Source of the DNA: Caballeronia sp. LZ062
Lineage (GTDB): Bacteria; Pseudomonadota; Gammaproteobacteria; Burkholderiales; Burkholderiaceae
Direction of reading: 5' to 3'
Length of the DNA stretch: 64,000 bases
NCBI RefSeq assembly: GCF_031450785.1
Contig: NZ_JARTWB010000002.1
Span: forward strand, 2,914,001-2,978,000
Shown here: positions 60,191 through 64,000 of the stretch, one piece after another
Position numbering within the stretch: position 1 is the first letter of the stretch
Layout: every line of letters begins with the position of its first letter
Translations under genes and position numbers: made by a program
The notes under the pieces: model-generated
Databases searched by the model: none
The model's input: only the letters and a program-made list of their open reading frames with translations
Told to the model about the DNA's origin: nothing

Positions 60191-60916
60191 TCAGAAGCGA
60201 TAGCCGACACGCAGATACGTCACGATAGGATTGATGGTGATCTTCGCCTGCGACTGCACGTTCAATGTGCCGACGGGCGTTTGCGCCTGCGTGCTCAGCT
60301 TGGCGGTTGCCTTCAACGGAATGAACGACACCGAGAAGGCCGCGAACCAGTGTTGTGTGAAATTGTACTGAGCGCCGAGATTGAAGACCGGTGCCCACGA
60401 ACTATCCGTATCGACGGTGGTCGGACCATGCAGCACGGTGCTCTCGAACGCACTGTTGGTGATTCGTGCGTCGGTGAACCAGGTGCGCGTCACGCCAATG
60501 CCGGCGAATGGGCGGAATTTTGCGTCAGGAGCGTTGAAGAAGTACTTGAAAAGCAGCGTGGGACTCCACTGCTTCGCGCTGCCGATCTTGCCAAACTGCG
60601 AGAGCGTTCCGGTTCCCTCTAGATCGAAGGAGGGCGGAATGCCCATCTCCAGTTCGGTGGCGATGTGGTCGGTGACGAAGTAGCCCAGCGTGAAGCCGGC
60701 GGTATCTGCGCTTCCAATGCCAGCGCCCGTGCCCGGTACGCTGATATTAACGGGAGATCCGCCTACACTTGTTTCTTTGAGCGGACCGCTGCTGTCTTGC
60801 GGTGCAAAGTGAAACCAGCCTGCAGTTGCGTAGATGGACCCAGCCGACTGCGCGTGTGCCGCGGTGGACACACATGCCAGTGCTGCGATCCCCGTCATGA
60901 CTTGTTTTATTTTCAA
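60191..60916 (-). CDS. ompW: OmpW family outer-membrane protein
   Basis: OmpW forms an eight-stranded barrel with a hydrophobic channel. The 241-residue precursor has a signal peptide (MTGIAALACVSTAAHAQ region, cut after about residue 22), alternating barrel strands and a C-terminal phenylalanine (LRVGYRF) typical of outer-membrane proteins. The start is TTG at 60916, chosen because AGGAGGAG lies 6-8 nt upstream on the minus strand. An in-frame ATG six codons inside (60898) is the alternative. The ligand is unknown. Confidence 0.93.
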   Translation of the reverse strand: MKIKQVMTGIAALACVSTAAHAQSAGSIYATAGWFHFAPQDSSGPLKETSVGGSPVNISVPGTGAGIGSADTAGFTLGYFVTDHIATELEMGIPPSFDLEGTGTLSQFGKIGSAKQWSPTLLFKYFFNAPDAKFRPFAGIGVTRTWFTDARITNSAFESTVLHGPTTVDTDSSWAPVFNLGAQYNFTQHWFAAFSVSFIPLKATAKLSTQAQTPVGTLNVQSQAKITINPIVTYLRVGYRF

Positions 60917-61123
60917 TTTGTGCTCCTCCTGAAAGCACGCTCATTATGAACACATCATTTCAAAGTCACCATAGCGGCACGGTAGAGCATTTTCCCTAGG
61001 CCGAGAGACCGCTTTGGAGTCCCGTTGCACGGCCCTTGCATGTGCCTTGTGTTCCCGCTGCAGCAGCGTCTCCAGTCAGCCCCCGCTTGGGGTAACACAA
61101 ACGCGACCCACGGAATATCCAGA

Positions 61124-61831
61124 ATGGCACGGCTTGCACGACTCTACGTCCCCGATCAGCCGCAGCATGTCATCCTGCGCGGTCTCGACCAGCAGCCCGC
61201 CTTCGTCGACGACCAGGACTACGAGCTTTTCATCGACTGCCTGAGAACAGCCTCACGCGATCACCATCTTTCCATCCACGCCTACGCGCTGATGCCGCAA
61301 GCGGTGCATCTGCTCGTCACGCCGCGCGACGAAGCCAGCTTGCCCAAGGCGATGCAGGCGGTCGGGCGGCGTTACGTCGCGCACTTCAACCGGCGTTACA
61401 CGCGGCGCGGCACATTGTGGGAAGGCCGCTATCGCGCGACGGTCATCGAAGGCGAGCGGTACTTTCTCCTTGCGACGCGCGTCGTCGAAACGGCGCCGGT
61501 TCGCGCGCAGCTTGCCGCGTCGCCGCAGGACTACAAGTGGTCGAGCTACCGGCATCACATCGGACTGACGGTGGATTCGCTCATCACGGATCACTCGCTG
61601 TTCTGGCTTCTCGGCAACACGCCGTTCGAGCGCCAGCACGCGTACAAGGAACTGTGCGAGCAGCCGCTCGACGAACGCGAGACGACCCGTCTGCTCCAGG
61701 CGACGCTCAAAGGCTGGGTCCTCGGAAGCGATTCTTACCGCGAGTGGGCGGCGCGCGCCGCGAACCGCCGCGTGTCGCCGCTGCCGCGCGGCCGGCCCCG
61801 CAAGGTTCGTGAAACGCCGCAGACGCAGTGA
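61124..61831 (+). CDS. RAYT-like (Y1 transposase family) protein with degenerate active site
   Basis: The 235-residue product matches the REP-associated tyrosine transposase group in overall pattern: LARLYVPDQPQHVILRG at the start, then IHAYALMP, GRRYVAHFNRRYTRRGTLWEGRY and WSSYRHH. Key residues are changed. The HUH motif reads A60-V-H62 where the family has HVH, and RVVETAPVRA (119-128) replaces the usual RYIELNPVRA, losing the nucleophilic tyrosine. The frame is otherwise intact. ATG 61124 gives the family N-terminus; a reading from 61025 adds 33 unrelated residues. No REP or terminal repeats were found at its borders. Confidence 0.85.
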   Translation: MARLARLYVPDQPQHVILRGLDQQPAFVDDQDYELFIDCLRTASRDHHLSIHAYALMPQAVHLLVTPRDEASLPKAMQAVGRRYVAHFNRRYTRRGTLWEGRYRATVIEGERYFLLATRVVETAPVRAQLAASPQDYKWSSYRHHIGLTVDSLITDHSLFWLLGNTPFERQHAYKELCEQPLDERETTRLLQATLKGWVLGSDSYREWAARAANRRVSPLPRGRPRKVRETPQTQ

Positions 61832-61855
61832 AAGCGTCGCGTCGTGGAAGTTTGG

Positions 61856-61890
61856 AAACGGCGCCCAATTTCGGGACGCCGTTTATTTTT
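61856..61890 (+). terminator. Terminator after the RAYT-like gene
   Basis: AAACGGCG (61856-61863) and CGCCGTTT (61877-61884), with an inner CCC/GGG pairing, are followed by ATTTTT. It separates this gene from gltB. Confidence 0.85.
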
Positions 61891-61904
61891 GCCCGTTTTT
61901 GATA

Positions 61905-61954
61905 TGGCACCAATAAATTGGCTCGGTCATGCACCAACTTGATAATAGGTGCCA
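61905..61954 (+). promoter_or_regulatory. Cluster of GCACC-type half-sites upstream of gltB
   Basis: TGGCACCA (61905-61912), TGCACCA (61930-61936) and inverted AGGTGCCA (61947-61954) lie within 50 bp. GCACC/GGTGC are NtrC half-site cores, but the spacing differs from the standard 5-bp-separated dyad. They lie 17-66 bp upstream of the predicted gltB -35, a position suited to a nitrogen regulator. The regulator is inferred. Confidence 0.4.
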
Positions 61955-61970
61955 GACCATCACGTTTTAT

Positions 61971-62000
61971 TTGCCATGCTTTTGATTCGTCGCGTATATT
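61971..62000 (+). promoter_or_regulatory. Predicted gltB promoter
   Basis: TTGCCA (61971-61976) and TATATT (61995-62000) are 18 bp apart. Transcription starting near 62007 would give a leader of about 137 nt. The rest of the 312-nt gap 61832-62143 holds the terminator, the half-sites and this promoter, and no gene. Confidence 0.55.
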
Positions 62001-62143
62001 GCGATTTCCGGCGGTTTTATTGCGATGCAGCGCAGGCGGTGCGGACCACGTGCCGCGCTTGCTGCGCCCGCGAAAAGCGCCGGACGACGGATAACAAAAC
62101 GGTTCAACGGCCGAGTCGGCCCCCACAGTAGAGACGGTGTCCC

Positions 62144-64000
62144 ATGAACGATCATCAGCAGCCGGCAGCCGGTTCGCTCCCCGCCGCGCAGGGCATGTAC
62201 GACCCCGCGAACGAACACGACGCGTGCGGCGTCGGCTTCGTCGCCCATATCAAGGGCAAGAAAAGCCACGAGATCATTCAGCAGGGTCTCAAGATTCTTG
62301 AGAATCTGGATCACCGGGGCGCAGTCGGCGCAGACCCGCTGATGGGCGACGGCGCGGGCATCCTCATTCAGGTGCCGGACGGCTTCTATCGCGAAGAAAT
62401 GGCCAAGCAGGGCGTGACGCTGCCGCCCGCCGGCGAATACGGCGTCGGCATGATCTTCCTGCCGAAGGAACACGCGTCGCGTCTCGCGTGCGAGCAGGAA
62501 CTCGAACGCACCGTGAAGGCCGAGGGGCAAGTCGTGCTCGGCTGGCGCGACGTGCCGGTCGACGCGAACATGCCCATTTCGCCCGCCGTGAAGGCGAGCG
62601 AGCCGCTGATCCGCCAGATTTTCATCGGGCGCGGCAAGGACATCGTCGTGACGGACGCGCTGGAGCGCAAGCTCTACATCATCCGCAAGACGGCGAGCCA
62701 TCGCATTCAGGCGCTCAAGCTCAAGCACGGCAAGGAATACTTCGTGCCGTCCATGTCGTCGCGCACGGTCGTCTACAAGGGGCTGCTGCTGGCCGGTCAG
62801 GTCGGCGTGTATTACCGCGATCTGCAGGACGAGCGCGTGGTTTCGGCGCTCGCGCTCGTGCACCAGCGTTTCTCGACGAACACGTTCCCCGCGTGGGAAC
62901 TGGCGCACCCGTACCGCATGATCGCCCACAACGGTGAAATCAACACCGTGAAGGGCAACGTCAACTGGCTGAACGCGCGCACCGGCGCGATCGCCTCTTA
63001 CGTGCTCGGCGACGACCTGCCGAAGCTCTGGCCGCTCATCTATCCGGGCCAGTCGGACACCGCTTCGTTCGACAACTGTCTCGAACTGCTGGTGATGGCC
63101 GGCTACCCGCTCGTCCACGCAATGATGATGATGATTCCCGAAGCATGGGAACAGCACACGCTGATGGACGATAACCGCCGCGCATTCTACGAATACCACG
63201 CCGCGATGATGGAGCCGTGGGACGGCCCCGCCGCGATCGCGTTCACGGACGGCCGCCAGATCGGCGCGACGCTCGACCGTAACGGCCTGCGCCCGGCGCG
63301 CTATATCGTGACGGACGACGACCTCGTGATTCTCGCGTCGGAGTCCGGCGTGCTGCCTATTCCCGAATCGAAGATCGTCAAGAAGTGGCGCCTTCAGCCG
63401 GGCAAGATGTTCCTGATCGACATGGAGCAGGGCCGCATCATCGAGGACAAGGAACTCAAGGACAACCTCGCGAACGCGAAGCCGTACAAGAGCTGGATCG
63501 ACGCCGTGCGCATCAAGCTCGACGAGATCGAGCCGAAGGCGGAAGACGTCGAAGCGCAGCGCCGCGAGGCCGCCGCGCTGCTCGACCGCCAGCAGGCGTT
63601 CGGCTATACGCAGGAGGACCTCAAGTTCCTGATGGCGCCGATGGCGCAATCGGGCGAGGAAGCCGTCGGCTCCATGGGCAACGACTCGCCGCTCGCGGTC
63701 ATGTCCAGCAAGAACAAGACGCTCTACCACTACTTCAAGCAGCTGTTCGCGCAAGTGACGAACCCGCCGATCGACCCGATCCGCGAAAACATGGTCATGT
63801 CGCTCGTCTCGTTCATCGGGCCGAAGCCGAACTTGCTCGACACCATCAACATCAACCCGACGATGCGCCTCGAAGTGTCGCAGCCCGTGCTCGACTTCAA
63901 GGACATCGCGAAGATCCGCGCCATCGACACGTACACCGGCGGCAAATTCCGCTCCTACGAACTGAGCATCTGCTATCCGGCCGCGTGGGGCAAGGAAGGC
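62144..64000 (+). CDS. gltB: Glutamate synthase (NADPH) large subunit, 5' part
   Basis: GltB makes glutamate from glutamine and 2-oxoglutarate with GltD in nitrogen assimilation. About 619 residues are present and the gene runs off the right edge. The N-terminal glutaminase domain has the likely nucleophile C28 (NEHDACGVGF) after a short propeptide, then LENLDHRGAVGADP, HQRFSTNTFPAWELAHPYR and AHNGEINT. The start of the central domain is visible. ATG 62144 is the first start consistent with family N-termini; a strong Shine-Dalgarno is not evident. Confidence 0.96.
   Translation, partial: MNDHQQPAAGSLPAAQGMYDPANEHDACGVGFVAHIKGKKSHEIIQQGLKILENLDHRGAVGADPLMGDGAGILIQVPDGFYREEMAKQGVTLPPAGEYGVGMIFLPKEHASRLACEQELERTVKAEGQVVLGWRDVPVDANMPISPAVKASEPLIRQIFIGRGKDIVVTDALERKLYIIRKTASHRIQALKLKHGKEYFVPSMSSRTVVYKGLLLAGQVGVYYRDLQDERVVSALALVHQRFSTNTFPAWELAHPYRMIAHNGEINTVKGNVNWLNARTGAIASYVLGDDLPKLWPLIYPGQSDTASFDNCLELLVMAGYPLVHAMMMMIPEAWEQHTLMDDNRRAFYEYHAAMMEPWDGPAAIAFTDGRQIGATLDRNGLRPARYIVTDDDLVILASESGVLPIPESKIVKKWRLQPGKMFLIDMEQGRIIEDKELKDNLANAKPYKSWIDAVRIKLDEIEPKAEDVEAQRREAAALLDRQQAFGYTQEDLKFLMAPMAQSGEEAVGSMGNDSPLAVMSSKNKTLYHYFKQLFAQVTNPPIDPIRENMVMSLVSFIGPKPNLLDTININPTMRLEVSQPVLDFKDIAKIRAIDTYTGGKFRSYELSICYPAAWGKEG

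Noticed and set aside
61025..61123. Longer N-terminus for the RAYT-like protein
   Set aside because: The extra 33 residues do not resemble the family, which starts at the RLARLYVP block.
61905..61921. Sigma-54 promoter ahead of gltB (TGGCAC start)
   Set aside because: TGGCAC is present, but the GC of the -12 element is missing at the required distance, while a sigma-70-like promoter lies further downstream.

Overview
The window reads as a chromosomal core region of a betaproteobacterium of the family Burkholderiaceae (Burkholderia, Paraburkholderia or Caballeronia type). The pointers are GC-rich DNA, ribosomal protein sequences of betaproteobacterial type, recQ lying between rpoC and rpsL, a System II (ResB/CcsB) cytochrome c maturation pair, and the mrcA / pilMNO(P)Q-aroK-aroB-dgt gene order. 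The species assignment is from memory of these families, without a database search. I see no rRNA, tRNA, CRISPR array, prophage or intact insertion sequence.

Positions 1-32120 hold almost the whole transcription/translation supercluster, all on the plus strand: the rplA end, rplJ, rplL, rpoB, rpoC, then recQ, rpsL, rpsG, fusA, tuf, the S10 block (rpsJ to rpsQ), the spc block (rplN to rpmJ) and the alpha block (rpsM, rpsK, rpsD, rpoA, rplQ). Small intergenic gaps and start/stop overlaps indicate long polycistronic units. The larger gaps carry regulatory structure: an L10-type leader before rplJ, an attenuator plus long stem between rplL and rpoB, a strong terminator after rpoC, a promoter and 13-bp repeats before rpsL, and three inverted repeats that contain a -10 box (before rplC, rplN and rplQ).

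Positions 32219-42733 form an envelope, redox and haem region: cutA-dsbD (plus), hemB and engB (minus), cytochrome c4, resB-ccsB (plus) and msrP-msrQ (plus). DsbD, ResB/CcsB, cytochrome c4 and HemB are connected through periplasmic thiol reduction, haem supply and cytochrome c assembly; MsrPQ repairs oxidised periplasmic methionine. A structured, terminator-ended plus-strand segment between hemB and engB is a candidate small RNA.

Positions 42783-54516 hold lptM-lysA (minus), divergent from cyaY (plus), the penicillin-binding protein mrcA (minus), and divergent from it pilM-pilN-pilO/P-pilQ followed by aroK, aroB and dgt. This order matches the mrcA-hofMNOPQ-aroK-aroB order of enterobacteria. 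Here PilO and PilP appear fused into one protein and the secretin is short, without the usual AMIN region.

Positions 54564-59565 are a complete sn-glycerol-3-phosphate uptake operon (ugpB-ugpA-ugpE-ugpC-ugpQ). It is followed on the minus strand by a DUF883 inner-membrane protein and an OmpW-family porin. A RAYT-like (Y1 transposase family) gene at 61124 keeps the fold signatures but lacks both catalytic hallmarks. The window ends inside gltB, the large subunit of glutamate synthase.
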